62,193 bases of DNA, taken from Fibrobacterota bacterium. GTDB taxonomy: Bacteria; Fibrobacterota; Chitinivibrionia; Chitinivibrionales; Chitinispirillaceae. The stretch's first letter is position 1; the number at the start of each line of letters is the position of its first letter. Shown here piece after piece: positions 1 to 8,745 of the stretch. Both the position numbers and the translations under genes were made by a program. A model generated the notes under the pieces. It searched no databases. It was not told where the DNA came from and was given only the letters and a program-made list of their open reading frames with translations. The stretch lies in contig JAEYNR010000078.1 in the NCBI GenBank assembly GCA_023412475.1, positions 1 to 62,193 on the forward strand. The letters run 5' to 3'.

Positions 1-290
1 CCTATTGCTGATTACAACAATACTATTTCTGAATACAACATTACTATTGCTGATTACAACATTACTATTGCTGATTACAACATTACTATTGCTGATTACA
101 ACATTACTATTGCTGATTACAACATTACTATTGCTTTTTACAACATTACTATTGCTTTTTACAACATTACTATTGCTTTTTACAACATTGCTATTGCTTT
201 TTACAACATTGCTATTGCTAAAAACAACATATTGCTTGCTAAAAACAATGTTTTACTTGCTAAAAAGAAAAAACAACTTGCTAAAAGATG
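1..290. repeat. 21-bp tandem repeat array
   Basis: At least ten consecutive units of about 21 bp run from the left edge. The clean unit on the plus strand is attactattgctgattacaa plus c. Units 1-6 carry 'gattacaac'; the next ones carry 'ttttacaac' and then 'aaaaacaac', so variants are clustered in order as expected from unit-by-unit duplication. All units are in phase with 21 nt (7 codons), so one frame is open as a Thr-Thr-Leu-Leu-Leu-Leu-Ile heptad. I do not regard it as a gene because there is no ribosome binding site and the reading is pure repeat. The array continues in degraded form to about 480. Confidence 0.9.
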
Positions 291-299
291 CAATTATTG

Positions 300-480
300 T
301 GGTTCTCAGCAGATATTAACCTCTTGAAACGATCATTTAGCAGCTTAAACTAATATTTCAGGCTCTTAAAACGATAATATTACAGCTTAACCTGTGTTTT
401 GGTCTCTTTAAATCACTTTTTCACTACTTAAACCGGTATTTTAGCTGTTTAATCCAGTTTTTCAGCTCTATTGGAGATGT
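300..480. repeat. degenerate 21-22 bp repeats, extension of the array
   Basis: Read on the minus strand, units such as agctgaaaaactggattaaa, agctaaaataccggtttaag and agtgaaaaagtgatttaaag follow one another every 20-22 nt. They share the pattern AGC-TGAAA-(8 nt)-TTTAAG. The first unit contains the stop codon of the ArgRS-like gene. Spacing matches the clean array to the left, so this looks like its older, diverged part. Confidence 0.6.
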
Positions 481-1189
481 AGATATGCTTACACAGGGAC
501 ACAATCCGGTTATGGCATGCCCGCACAAGAGTAACTCTCGATAGTGTCAGCTCCTCATTTGCATTAAAAATGGGAATCCTGTTCAGATAGCAGCTTAATA
601 ATCGGGTCAGTTCCTGCCAGAAAAAGGCTGCTGCACCGGATGAATACAGCTCTTCGGTTTGTGAAACTGCAATGAGCCGGATCAGCTTTCTTTCCTGGGA
701 ACTATTGAGTAAACTGAAATGAATAGGTTCAAAGATGAAACCTGAAGAGAGTGCAGTCTCTGAATACCTTAGTAGGGGAGCTGTCTGATGGAGCAATTCG
801 AGTGTTTTATCGGGAAGCTTAAGATTGCATAACGTTTCTAAGGGTTGAGGCGCGTTACCGGCTGCTTTTTTCAGTGTTTCATATTGGAAAGAAAGACTGG
901 TTCTGAAGCAGATAAAGCCTTCAGTTACAGTTTCATGATTTTGAAGATCAGAAATTATGTATTTCTCATTCCAATCAAAGCAGGAGACTATACTGTTTGC
1001 CGCGATTTCTGGTGACATCTTTTTAATGGAAGAGATCCTGAGAGCTATGGGGGTGTTAAGATCTGCTGAAGGGGATGGAGATTTGAAAAAAAGGGGAATA
1101 GAACAAGATGATACTTCCATGTCGGGAAACGATTTGCAGACAGCTACACGCAATCCTTCTCTCAGATAAGAATAAAGATTTAAACTCAC
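449..1189 (-). CDS. ArgRS-like protein lacking the catalytic core (Add1 + DALR domains)
   Basis: The 246-residue product resembles the two ends of arginyl-tRNA synthetase with the middle missing. Residues ~35-100 resemble the ArgRS additional domain: 'LNTPIALRISSIKKMSPEIA' fits the usual GDYATNxALxLAKxxxxxPxxIA stretch, and 'EGFICFRTS' fits GPGFINF. Residues ~125-246 resemble the DALR anticodon-binding domain, with the typical ending 'RAEKLD' where ArgRS ends near PERM. HIGH and KMSKS motifs and the Rossmann fold are absent, so it cannot aminoacylate. A tRNA-Arg binding or recruiting role, as for eukaryotic DALRD3, is inference. The gene lies 141 nt downstream of rsfS on the same strand, and its stop falls inside the first 21-nt repeat. 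Confidence 0.75.
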   Translation of the reverse strand: MSLNLYSYLREGLRVAVCKSFPDMEVSSCSIPLFFKSPSPSADLNTPIALRISSIKKMSPEIAANSIVSCFDWNEKYIISDLQNHETVTEGFICFRTSLSFQYETLKKAAGNAPQPLETLCNLKLPDKTLELLHQTAPLLRYSETALSSGFIFEPIHFSLLNSSQERKLIRLIAVSQTEELYSSGAAAFFWQELTRLLSCYLNRIPIFNANEELTLSRVTLVRACHNRIVSLCKHIYISNRAEKLD

Positions 1190-1194
1190 GTTCT

Positions 1195-1325
1195 GGTTAA
1201 AATCCTGAATTTGTATGAAATGGGAAAGAATTTCGAATAACGAATAACGGAAGTCACTCTCTGCACTGGGGTACTTCTTATTTCGATATTCGATATTCGA
1301 TATTCGATATTTTCCATTAACAAAT
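1195..1325. repeat. gap with TTCGAATAACG and TCGATATT simple repeats
   Basis: Contains 'ttcgaataacgaataacgg' and four tandem 'attcgat' units (about 1276-1312). The sequence style is that of the dispersed intergenic family found elsewhere in the window. Confidence 0.6.
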
Positions 1326-1330
1326 ATTAT

Positions 1331-1696
1331 TTATTTGATGGCCGTTCTTTTCCCTTCAGACCAGAGCTCTTCAAGATTGTAGTAGCTGCGTACTTCAGGA
1401 AGCATTATATGTACAATAACATCGGAATAATCCAGCAAGACCCATCGTCCATCACCCCGACCCTCTGCATGCCAGGCTTTGGTATTCTGTTCTGAGAGAC
1501 TTCTAACGATTTGATCTGCGATAGCATTGTTCTGAACAGTATTGTCACTTTCACAGATAATAAACCAGTCTGCTGATCCGGGAAGCCCCCTGATGTCTAG
1601 AACGACTATGTTTTCTGCAAGCTTTTCCTGTGCCTGTTTGACGATTTCATCTACCAGCGGTATTCCCGCCAAAGCTTTACCATTAGTTTTTTTCAC
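1331..1696 (-). CDS. rsfS: ribosomal silencing factor RsfS
   Basis: RsfS (DUF143/YbeB) binds uL14 on the large ribosomal subunit and blocks subunit joining in starvation. At 121 residues it has the usual length. It shows the family core: 'ENIVVLDIRGL', 'ADWFIICES', 'NAIADQIVRSL', the 'AEGRGDGRWVLLDYSDVIVHIM' region and a terminal 'RSYYNLEELW'. The start is GTG at 1694-1696, overlapping the TGA of the upstream LytR_C gene by four bases (GTGA), which implies translational coupling. Confidence 0.95.
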   Translation of the reverse strand: MKKTNGKALAGIPLVDEIVKQAQEKLAENIVVLDIRGLPGSADWFIICESDNTVQNNAIADQIVRSLSEQNTKAWHAEGRGDGRWVLLDYSDVIVHIMLPEVRSYYNLEELWSEGKRTAIK

Positions 1697-2100
1697 TGAA
1701 TTCTTTCTCCAAAATCCGGTCCTATAATTACAGTTACGTCATGCATTTTATCATTATTTCTGATGATGACCATTTTATCGGTGTCGAGACTGGATGCCAC
1801 CTGAGAAGCAACGGTGGTATCCTGGGTTCTTGAAATCACCATAGTAAAAGGATAATTCCATGTTTGTGCATTTCCCACACTCTTGATGTCAAAATTTGTT
1901 GAACGAAGATAGCCGGCAACTTTTCCTGCAGCGCCTTCTATTCCACATCCATTTAGTACTTCAACTCTTCCAATATAGGGAACCGATACCGCCTTTTTTG
2001 CCTCCAGGTTTAGAACTGGCCTGGTTTTTAATTCTGTTCCAATAAATATTGAGATTCCCAGTACAGCAGAAACGATGATCAAAGTTAATAGATTACTCAT
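1693..2100 (-). CDS. LytR C-terminal domain protein (membrane anchored)
   Basis: The 135-residue protein has an N-terminal hydrophobic segment (residues ~4-22, LLTLIIVSAVLGISIFIGTE) followed by a LytR_C domain. The hallmark 'VEVLNGCGIEGAAGKVAGYL' motif starts near residue 47 and the domain ends in 'VTVIIGPDF'. It is probably an inner-membrane protein facing the periplasm. In other genomes LytR_C genes often precede rsfS, and the four-base overlap with rsfS here supports an operon. The molecular role of stand-alone LytR_C proteins is not established. Confidence 0.85.
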   Translation of the reverse strand: MSNLLTLIIVSAVLGISIFIGTELKTRPVLNLEAKKAVSVPYIGRVEVLNGCGIEGAAGKVAGYLRSTNFDIKSVGNAQTWNYPFTMVISRTQDTTVASQVASSLDTDKMVIIRNNDKMHDVTVIIGPDFGERIQ

Positions 2101-2338
2101 AAACGGGCAGTCGAGGAAACGGGTCAGCTTTTCTGGTAAAGTGATGAACTCTGTTTATTGGTGCTGTTAAATGCGATTGCTCCTAAAGGGAGTGTGTTTG
2201 ATCCTATGAGGGCCGGTGCCAAGAGAATCTCCTTAATTATGGGAACGGCTAAAGTTTAGTTGTGTAATGTGAAAATACATTATTTAAAGAGGAAGATAAA
2301 AAGTATGAATAAAGGAACTGCAGAATCTGACTTCAAGT
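2101..2338. other. intergenic gap, no gene seen
   Basis: The 342-nt gap 2101-2442 lies between two minus-strand genes. The right part holds a terminator-like hairpin (2342-2394). In the rest I see no convincing gene; it presumably carries the promoter of the LytR_C-rsfS unit. Confidence 0.5.
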
Positions 2339-2341
2339 ACA

Positions 2342-2394
2342 AAATCTCAATACAAGACCAGAGGCGGAAAGCCCCAGTCTTATATTTGAGATTT
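2342..2394 (-). terminator. long imperfect hairpin downstream of the bifunctional nuclease gene
   Basis: AAATCTCAA (2342-2350) pairs perfectly with TTGAGATTT (2386-2394). The inner arms (tacaagac / gtcttata, then agaggc / gccccag) extend the stem around a ggaaa loop. It lies 49 nt past the stop of the minus-strand gene at 2443. On that strand it is followed by a short T run. Confidence 0.65.
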
Positions 2395-2442
2395 CAATTG
2401 ATTATCTGTGTCAGATGAGTTTTCGCAGGGTTTAGGTGAGTG

Positions 2443-3030
2443 TCAGTTGGACTGAGCGATTTTCTCGATCTCATCGCGAAGCTTTGCAGCCTCTTCGTAT
2501 CTCTCATCCTTAATAGCTTTTTTCAGCCGTTTCTGAAGAGCCTCCATAGGGGAGAGGTTTTTGTCATCTCCCACGTCTTCTTCAGAAGAATTCTGCTCAA
2601 ACTCCGGTAATTCATCGACTTCTGATTCTTCTGGTATGATTATGCTCGCTTCATCCATCACTTTTTCAGCGACGTATATTGGTGCATTAAACCGCAGGGA
2701 CAAGGCGATTGCGTCACTGGGTCTGGAATCGATTTCTATTTTTTTGCCTTCTTTTTCCAGTACCAGTCTGGCATAAAAGGTCTCATCTATCAGATCGCAA
2801 ATCTCCATGCGCAGAAATTTGCAACCCAGGGTGGTGAGAGCTGATTTGAAAAGATCATGAGTAAGTGGTCTAGGAAAAGGGATTTCATTGAGCACAATAG
2901 CGATGGATTGTGCTTCCAGTTGTCCGATAGAGATGGGCAGGGTACGCTCATCTTCAGCCCCCCGGAGTAGGACCACGAATTCTTTACCCATATTAACCAG
3001 AAATGTATTTACTATTTCCACATGAATCAT
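2443..3030 (-). CDS. bifunctional nuclease (DUF151) domain protein with UVR motif
   Basis: Residues ~1-135 form a BFN/DUF151 domain: 'VVLLRGAEDERTLPISIGQLEAQSIA', 'PRPLTHDLF' and 'IDSRPSDAIALSLRFNAPIYVAEKV' are typical. After an acidic linker (~135-155), residues ~160-193 form a UvrB/UvrC motif, 'LQKRLKKAIKDERYEEAAKLRDEI'. This BFN-UVR architecture is common in bacteria. Nuclease activity is reported for some family members; the cellular role is not settled. The gene follows purA on the same strand after 173 nt. Confidence 0.9.
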   Translation of the reverse strand: MIHVEIVNTFLVNMGKEFVVLLRGAEDERTLPISIGQLEAQSIAIVLNEIPFPRPLTHDLFKSALTTLGCKFLRMEICDLIDETFYARLVLEKEGKKIEIDSRPSDAIALSLRFNAPIYVAEKVMDEASIIIPEESEVDELPEFEQNSSEEDVGDDKNLSPMEALQKRLKKAIKDERYEEAAKLRDEIEKIAQSN

Positions 3031-3203
3031 ACTAACGAATTATCCTTTTTCAACGAAGTTTGCAATAAGAATGGCAAAGCATCTTTTCTCCCTCTGGAAT
3101 GTCGTGCTTTGCTTTCCGATCCGATACCTGAATACGCAATAAACGGTAGCTTATTTTCTTCCGAACTATCGAAATTTCAAGGCAATAAGAGAGTTAGATA
3201 ATA

Positions 3204-4493
3204 TCAAATTGGCTCTACCTCAATTGTCTGATTGCGATCAGGTCCTATGGAAATTATGAGTATAGGGATATTATAACAGAGTTCCTGAAGTCGGGAAATG
3301 TATCTGATGGCCTCAGAGGGCAGATCTTTGATCGTTTTACATTCTGAGATGTCGCATTTCCATCCTTTAAGTGTTTCATATATGGGTACTGCTTTTTCCA
3401 GAGTCTCAATATCAGAAGGGAACTGTTCAACTTTTTTGCCATTGACTTCATAGTGAGTGCAGACTTGGATCTCTTCCATATTGTTGAGTACATCGAGCTT
3501 GGTAAATGCAAAGCGGGTAAGACCATTAAGCTGGACTGCTTTTCTGACCATAACACTGTCAAACCATCCGCAGCGGCGTGGTCGTCCGGTTGTGGCACCA
3601 AATTCGCCTCCGTCTTTGCGGAGCATCTCACCAAAAGAGTCGTTGAGCTCTGTTGGGAATGGGCCGTTTCCAACACGGGTGGTATAAACTTTCACTATTC
3701 CGATCACATGGTTGATCATTGAAGGGCCTACGCCGCAGCCAGTGCATGCGCAACCGGAAAGAGTATTAGAGGAGGTAACAAAAGGATAGGTACCGTGATC
3801 GATATCCAGAAATGTTCCCTGTGCACCTTCAAACAGGATGCTTTTGCCCTTTTGGCCGGCCTCGTAGATATAGCTGGCTGTGTCATTTATATATGGAAGC
3901 ATCCGTTCTCTTATATGACGATACTGGTCAAGGATTTTTTCTTCATCCAGATCGAATGGCGATTGGTAGATTGTTTTAATCAGGCGACTTTTAAACTCAA
4001 AGCAGGCTTTGAATTTTTTTACAAAACCATCCCAGTCTCTGAGATCACCGACTCTGATACCGGTTCTGGAAGTTTTATCGGAGTAAGCGGGCCCGATACC
4101 TCTACCAGTGGTACCGATCTTTCCCTGTCCCATGTTTGATTCAGAGGCACCATCCTGAGCCTTGTGAAATGGCAGAACCAGATGTGCCAGATCGGAGACA
4201 AACAAACACCCATCAACAGAGATGTTGTTGTTTTTAAGTTCATCAATTTCCTTTAAAAACTGCTCACAATCGAAAACAACACCATTTCCTACAATGCATA
4301 TTTTACCGGAATACATAATTCCAGATGGGACAAGGTGAAATACGAACTTCTGGCCATTGGCAATAACTGTATGCCCAGCGTTTGCTCCTCCCTGAAACCG
4401 AATGATCAGGTCAGATTTTTGGGTGAGATAGTCGATAACTTTTGCTTTGCCCTCATCACCCCATTGTGTACCTACAATAACTGCATTGGCCAT
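3204..4493 (-). CDS. purA: adenylosuccinate synthetase PurA
   Basis: PurA joins IMP and aspartate, using GTP, to make adenylosuccinate, the first committed step to AMP. The 429-residue length is typical. Motifs include 'QWGDEGKAKVIDYL' with the catalytic Asp, 'GGANAGHTV' with the catalytic His, 'TTGRGIGPAYSDK', 'FEGAQGTFLDIDHGTYPFVTSS' and 'TTGRPRRCGW'. The phosphate loop reads GDEGKAK, where GDEGKGK is usual, a mild variation. It is transcribed divergently from the XPB helicase gene across 201 nt that must hold both promoters. Confidence 0.98.
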   Translation of the reverse strand: MANAVIVGTQWGDEGKAKVIDYLTQKSDLIIRFQGGANAGHTVIANGQKFVFHLVPSGIMYSGKICIVGNGVVFDCEQFLKEIDELKNNNISVDGCLFVSDLAHLVLPFHKAQDGASESNMGQGKIGTTGRGIGPAYSDKTSRTGIRVGDLRDWDGFVKKFKACFEFKSRLIKTIYQSPFDLDEEKILDQYRHIRERMLPYINDTASYIYEAGQKGKSILFEGAQGTFLDIDHGTYPFVTSSNTLSGCACTGCGVGPSMINHVIGIVKVYTTRVGNGPFPTELNDSFGEMLRKDGGEFGATTGRPRRCGWFDSVMVRKAVQLNGLTRFAFTKLDVLNNMEEIQVCTHYEVNGKKVEQFPSDIETLEKAVPIYETLKGWKCDISECKTIKDLPSEAIRYISRLQELCYNIPILIISIGPDRNQTIEVEPI

Positions 4494-4694
4494 CGTTTAA
4501 ATCCTGTTGTCTTTTGGAATAGGTTCAATAATAATTTCGGTTGCCCGAATTTTTTACGCACAAACCATATAATTTAGTTAAGGGAAGGTGCTCTGGTCAA
4601 ATCGCTTCTTTATATTATTTTAGAACTCTAAGATGAAGCGGATCTCTCCGATTCAGCTTTCTAAACAGTTAATCTACAATTTTCCAGGAAGTCT

Positions 4695-6365
4695 ATGGTT
4701 AATCCACAAAACCCGCTTATTATTCAGAGCAACAACACGATTTTACTTGAAGTGAACAATGATCTTTTTACCGAAGCCAGAAATGCAATAAGTCTTTTTG
4801 CGCACCTGGATAAGAGTCCGGAGTATATCCACACCTACTCAATTACTCCCTTATCGTTATGGAATGCTGCTTCATTAGGATTAACGCCGGAGCTGGTGGT
4901 GGACCGACTCACTCAGTTTTCCAAATACCCGGTTCCTACCAATGTTATTGATGATATAAAAGAGTTGATGGGGCGCTTTGGCAAACTTGTTTTGGAGAGT
5001 GCGCCTGAGGGGTTGGTGTTGCGTTCGACAGAAGCGTTGCTGTTACATCACCTGATACTTCATCCCAAGCTCAAGAGCATGGTTATCAGACAGTTAGATT
5101 CTCAGCGGGTCTTGATATCTTCAGAGAATCGTGGGCATATAAAACAGGTTTTGATAGGAATAGGTTTTCCTGCGCATGATCTGGCGGGCTATGTAGATGG
5201 AGAGCCCTTTGGTATACATTTGCGGCAGAGGACCCGTTCGGAGATGGAGTTTTCGGTGCGGGAGTATCAGCGACAGGCTTCGGAGAGTTTCATGGGAAGT
5301 CCCGATTCTCCGGGGGGAAGTGGCGTTGTAGTGCTGCCATGTGGTGCTGGTAAAACGATTGTGGGGATATATGCCATGTCTTTATTGCAAAGAAGAACTC
5401 TAATTCTGGTCACCAATATCACCGCAGCACACCAGTGGAAACGTGAAATACTGGATAAAACTGATATATCTGAAGAAGATGTCGGGGAGTACAGTGGAGA
5501 AGTGAAACAGATCAGACCTGTGACTCTGGCCACCTATCAGATTCTGACATACCGCAAAAAAAAAACCGATCCGTTCATCCATTACGAAATCTTTAATAAA
5601 GAGAACTGGGGACTTGTAATTTACGATGAGGTGCATCTGTTGCCCGCTCCTGTATTCAAATTTACTGCTGATCTTCAGGCAAGAAGGCGGCTGGGGCTGA
5701 CTGCTACTCTTATACGTGAAGATGGTCATGAGGAGGATGTTTTCACTCTTATCGGGCCCAAGAAGTATGACGTTCCATGGAAAGATCTGGAACGTCAGGG
5801 CTGGATTGCCACAGCCAGATGCATTGAGATAAGAGTGGATCTTCCTGCAGCCGAAAAGATGCACTACCTTTCTCTTACTCCCAAAAAACAGATCCGTTTA
5901 GCTTATGAGAACCCTTTGAAGCTGTCGGTGGTCAGGGAAATCCTGCAAAGACACTCCGGGGAACAGGTCCTTATTATCGGGCAGTATATTTCTCAGTTGG
6001 AACAGTTCTCCAGCGAACTTAATATTCCCATCATTACTGGTGCTACACCAAACAAAGTCCGGGACAGACTTTACAACGAATTCAGAGAGGGGAAGGTAAA
6101 AACTCTGGTTTTATCAAAGGTTGGTAACTTTGCCATCGATCTTCCTGATGCAAACGTGGCAATACAGATCTCCGGTTCCTTCGGCTCTCGTCAGGAGGAG
6201 GCGCAGCGGTTAGGAAGAATTCTCAGACCCAAAAAAAAAGGAGAACAGGCGACCTTTTATTCCGTTGTTACCAGAGAGTCCAAAGAGATCGATTTCGCCA
6301 TGAAAAGACAGCTCTTTCTGACTGAGCAGGGTTACTCGTACGAAATAGAATATCGGGAGTTCTGA
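4695..6365 (+). CDS. XPB/Rad25-type superfamily 2 DNA helicase
   Basis: The 556-residue protein resembles the TFIIH subunit XPB in its bacterial form. An N-terminal XPB domain (~1-160) is followed by a damage-recognition-like part and two RecA folds. Visible motifs are Walker A 'PCGAGKT' (~214), DEVH box 'YDEVHLLP' (~310), motif III 'GLTATLIREDG' with the XPB-specific RED (~335) and motif VI 'QRLGRILRP' (~502). Bacterial XPB is an ATP-dependent 3'-5' helicase linked to DNA repair. No Bax1-like nuclease neighbour is present, unlike in archaea. Confidence 0.93.
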   Translation: MVNPQNPLIIQSNNTILLEVNNDLFTEARNAISLFAHLDKSPEYIHTYSITPLSLWNAASLGLTPELVVDRLTQFSKYPVPTNVIDDIKELMGRFGKLVLESAPEGLVLRSTEALLLHHLILHPKLKSMVIRQLDSQRVLISSENRGHIKQVLIGIGFPAHDLAGYVDGEPFGIHLRQRTRSEMEFSVREYQRQASESFMGSPDSPGGSGVVVLPCGAGKTIVGIYAMSLLQRRTLILVTNITAAHQWKREILDKTDISEEDVGEYSGEVKQIRPVTLATYQILTYRKKKTDPFIHYEIFNKENWGLVIYDEVHLLPAPVFKFTADLQARRRLGLTATLIREDGHEEDVFTLIGPKKYDVPWKDLERQGWIATARCIEIRVDLPAAEKMHYLSLTPKKQIRLAYENPLKLSVVREILQRHSGEQVLIIGQYISQLEQFSSELNIPIITGATPNKVRDRLYNEFREGKVKTLVLSKVGNFAIDLPDANVAIQISGSFGSRQEEAQRLGRILRPKKKGEQATFYSVVTRESKEIDFAMKRQLFLTEQGYSYEIEYREF

Positions 6366-6455
6366 AGTTTACCTGATAAAAACAAATCATGGCATATATG
6401 TAGCAGTTATGATTATTTTTTAAACTATTCAGGTTATCTGATGGGCAAAAAAAAA

Positions 6456-6487
6456 GTAACTACCCAGCTCTTTTAATCGGTAGTTAC
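6456..6487 (-). terminator. hairpin with T tract on the minus strand
   Basis: GTAACTACC (6456-6464) and GGTAGTTAC (6479-6487) are perfect 9-bp arms around a 14-nt loop. A nine-A run precedes it on the plus strand, so on the minus strand it reads as stem plus nine T, the form of an intrinsic terminator. No minus-strand gene is seen to the right. A near-identical hairpin stands at 51607-51640. Confidence 0.6.
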
Positions 6488-6514
6488 CAAGCACCAAAAC
6501 TAATTGCTACAAAA

Positions 6515-6690
6515 AATAAGCACGAAATTCAAAAACAAATTTCAGGTATAAGAACTGGAAATGTGAAAAAGAACTTATTTGATAAACTTCAGGTACTTGA
6601 GACACTCTTATTCCTGTTTAGAATTTAGAGTTTTGTGATTTAGAATTTGTTAGGATTTGGCACTTGGTAATTGGGATTTGTTTCTGATTC
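6515..6690 (-). repeat. dispersed intergenic repeat, copy A
   Basis: On the minus strand it reads aattctaaacaggaataag, then agtgtctcaag, then ttcacatttccagttctt and gaatttcgtgctta. The same ordered blocks occur at 8880-9007 and 13560-13732. It fills most of the 386-nt gap between the helicase and phasin genes. Confidence 0.7.
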
Positions 6691-6751
6691 TATAGTAGTT
6701 GCTATCGGGATGGTAGTGGTTTAATCTGAAATAAACAGAGGGAGGAGTTTT

Positions 6752-7060
6752 ATGCTGGAGCTGTTTAAGAAAAGCGTTTATGCGACTGTTGGTCTGGCAG
6801 TTTTGACTCGTGAGAAAGTTGAGGAGCTGGGCAAGAGGCTGGCTTCTGAGGCGAAGATGTCAGAAGCTGAGGGAAAAGAGTTTATTAGTGAATTATTGAA
6901 AAAATCCGATGAAACAAAAGAAGCAATCGAAAAAATGGTTAGCCACAGGGTGGAGGCTACCTTAAAGAAGCTTAAAATCCCCACCAGAACTGAAATTTCT
7001 GAATTGGAGAGCAGGATTTCTAAACTTGAGCTGAATGCTACCAGGCAGGAAGGAAAGTGA
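6752..7060 (+). CDS. phasin-like coiled-coil protein
   Basis: The 102-residue protein starts with a hydrophobic helix ('LFKKSVYATVGLAVLTREKVEELGKRL') and continues as charged heptad helices, ending in an 'EISELESRISKLE' coil. This is the pattern of PhaF/PhaI-type phasins and related poly-granule or regulatory proteins. A strong Shine-Dalgarno (gggaggag) precedes the ATG. The last bases overlap the GTG of ubiB (GTGA), so the two are translationally coupled. No PHA synthase lies in the window, so a granule role is unproven. Confidence 0.75.
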   Translation: MLELFKKSVYATVGLAVLTREKVEELGKRLASEAKMSEAEGKEFISELLKKSDETKEAIEKMVSHRVEATLKKLKIPTRTEISELESRISKLELNATRQEGK

Positions 7061-8745
7061 CAGATAACTGGAGACCCAAAAGTGGGTTTTACCGTCATAT
7101 CGGAAGATATGGCGAAATTGTATCGGTACTGGTTAAGTATGGTTTTGGTGATCTTATTTCCAGACTCAACATTGAGCGCTATTTAAGTGCAGGTAAGCGT
7201 CTCTTGAGGGTTGGGCAGCAAAAGAAGCTTTCCAGAATTTCAAGGTGGGACCGGATACGGATGTCGCTGGAGGATTTGGGTCCTACCTTCGTAAAATTAG
7301 GGCAGTTTGCCAGTAACCGTACTGATATTCTGCCTTCTGAGCTTATTGATTCTTTAGAAAAGCTTCAGGATTCAGTCTCACCTTTCCCTGGCTTCGATGC
7401 ACACCAGATCATTAAGGAGGAGCTGGGAGCTCCGGTGGAGAAGCTTTTTGAGCATTTTGAGGAGCGTCCCTTTGCTTCTGCATCGATGGCGCAGGTTTAT
7501 CAGGCGGTGCTCAAAGAGGGACAGAGGGTAGCAGTCAAGGTCCAGCGGCCAAAAATCAGAGAGATGATCAGAGCAGATCTCGAGATTATGTATCATCTTG
7601 CTTTTCTTATTGAGAAACATGTTCAGGGAATGGAACAACTCAATTTAAGGCAGTTGGTCAACGAGTTTTCCAGTGCCATAAACAAGGAGCTTGATTTCAA
7701 TGCCGAAGCTCTTCATGCGGAACAGTTTGCCAGGAATTTTAATGGTGATTCGCGGGTGTACATCCCTCAGGTATACCTTCATTTAACCGGTAGACGGGTG
7801 ATTACCACCGAGTTTATCGAGGGAATAAAAATCAGCAATATCAATGAGCTGATTAATGCCGGAATTGACCCCAAAGAGATTGCCAGTTCCGGAGCATCGG
7901 TCGTTTTGAAACAGATTTTTGAGTTTGGCTTTTTTCATGCAGATCCGCATGCGGGTAATTTACTGGTAAAGAAAGACAAATCGATCTGTTTTCTTGATCT
8001 GGGGATGACCGGTATCCTCAGTCCTACTTCACGGGAGCGACTCAGCTCGGTTATTCTGGGTATAGCAACTAGAGATCCCCAACGGATAGTAAAAACTCTT
8101 TATGATATGTCTTCAGAGCGGGTTGATCGTAAAGAGGAGCTTGAATATGAGATTTCTGAATTGATTCAGGAGTATGCGTCCCGTTCGCTGCGAATGATTA
8201 ATATAGGTGAAGTGCTCAACAAGTTATCGCGCCTGCTTGTCGTTTACCGCTTAAAGATGATTCCCGGGTTTTATCTTTTGGTCAAGGCCATGGCCACAAT
8301 GGAGGGGCTAGGTTACAAACTGAATCCTGATTTTAATATGTTAGATCATGTGGAGCCTTATGTCAAAAAAATGGTGGCTGATCAGTTCAGTTTAAGACAC
8401 ATGGCTAAAGAGGGAATGGACACTGCACAGGATTTTTTCTTTCTTATGCGTGATCTACCATCAGAGGCCAGGGATATTATTCAACTGGTCAAAGCCGGAA
8501 GGGTAAGGATAGAGTTCGAACACAAGGGGTTAGAACCGGTACTTAAAAAATTCAGTCAAACTATTAACAGGCTGGTTTTTGGAGTAATGCTTGCTTCACT
8601 GGTAATCGGCTCATCAGTGGTTATTCTCTCCGATATCCCCCCAAAACTCTACGGGGTTCCGCTTATTGGTATAGCCGGTTTTTTAACCGCTGCATTTATG
8701 GGTTTTGGCTTATTGATTTCCATTATCCGCGATGAAAAAAGATAA
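7057..8745 (+). CDS. ubiB: UbiB/AarF (ABC1/ADCK) atypical kinase family protein
   Basis: The 562-residue protein has the ABC1 kinase-like fold. It shows 'LGPTFVKLGQFASNRTDILP' (the KxGQ signature, ~70-90), 'ASMAQVYQAVLKEGQRVAVKVQRP' (A-rich loop and Lys, ~140-165), 'ELDFNAEA', 'HADPHAGNLLV' (~293) and 'FLDLGMTG'. Two C-terminal transmembrane helices (~505-560) anchor it in the inner membrane. The family supports isoprenoid quinone biosynthesis or lipid handling, with ATPase activity. No quinone pathway genes are adjacent. The symbol is used for the family, not for a proven ubiquinone role. Confidence 0.92.
   Translation: MTDNWRPKSGFYRHIGRYGEIVSVLVKYGFGDLISRLNIERYLSAGKRLLRVGQQKKLSRISRWDRIRMSLEDLGPTFVKLGQFASNRTDILPSELIDSLEKLQDSVSPFPGFDAHQIIKEELGAPVEKLFEHFEERPFASASMAQVYQAVLKEGQRVAVKVQRPKIREMIRADLEIMYHLAFLIEKHVQGMEQLNLRQLVNEFSSAINKELDFNAEALHAEQFARNFNGDSRVYIPQVYLHLTGRRVITTEFIEGIKISNINELINAGIDPKEIASSGASVVLKQIFEFGFFHADPHAGNLLVKKDKSICFLDLGMTGILSPTSRERLSSVILGIATRDPQRIVKTLYDMSSERVDRKEELEYEISELIQEYASRSLRMINIGEVLNKLSRLLVVYRLKMIPGFYLLVKAMATMEGLGYKLNPDFNMLDHVEPYVKKMVADQFSLRHMAKEGMDTAQDFFFLMRDLPSEARDIIQLVKAGRVRIEFEHKGLEPVLKKFSQTINRLVFGVMLASLVIGSSVVILSDIPPKLYGVPLIGIAGFLTAAFMGFGLLISIIRDEKR

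Noticed and set aside
5..319. A 104-residue Leu/Thr-rich open frame
   Set aside because: It is only the translation of the 21-bp tandem repeat, with no ribosome binding site.
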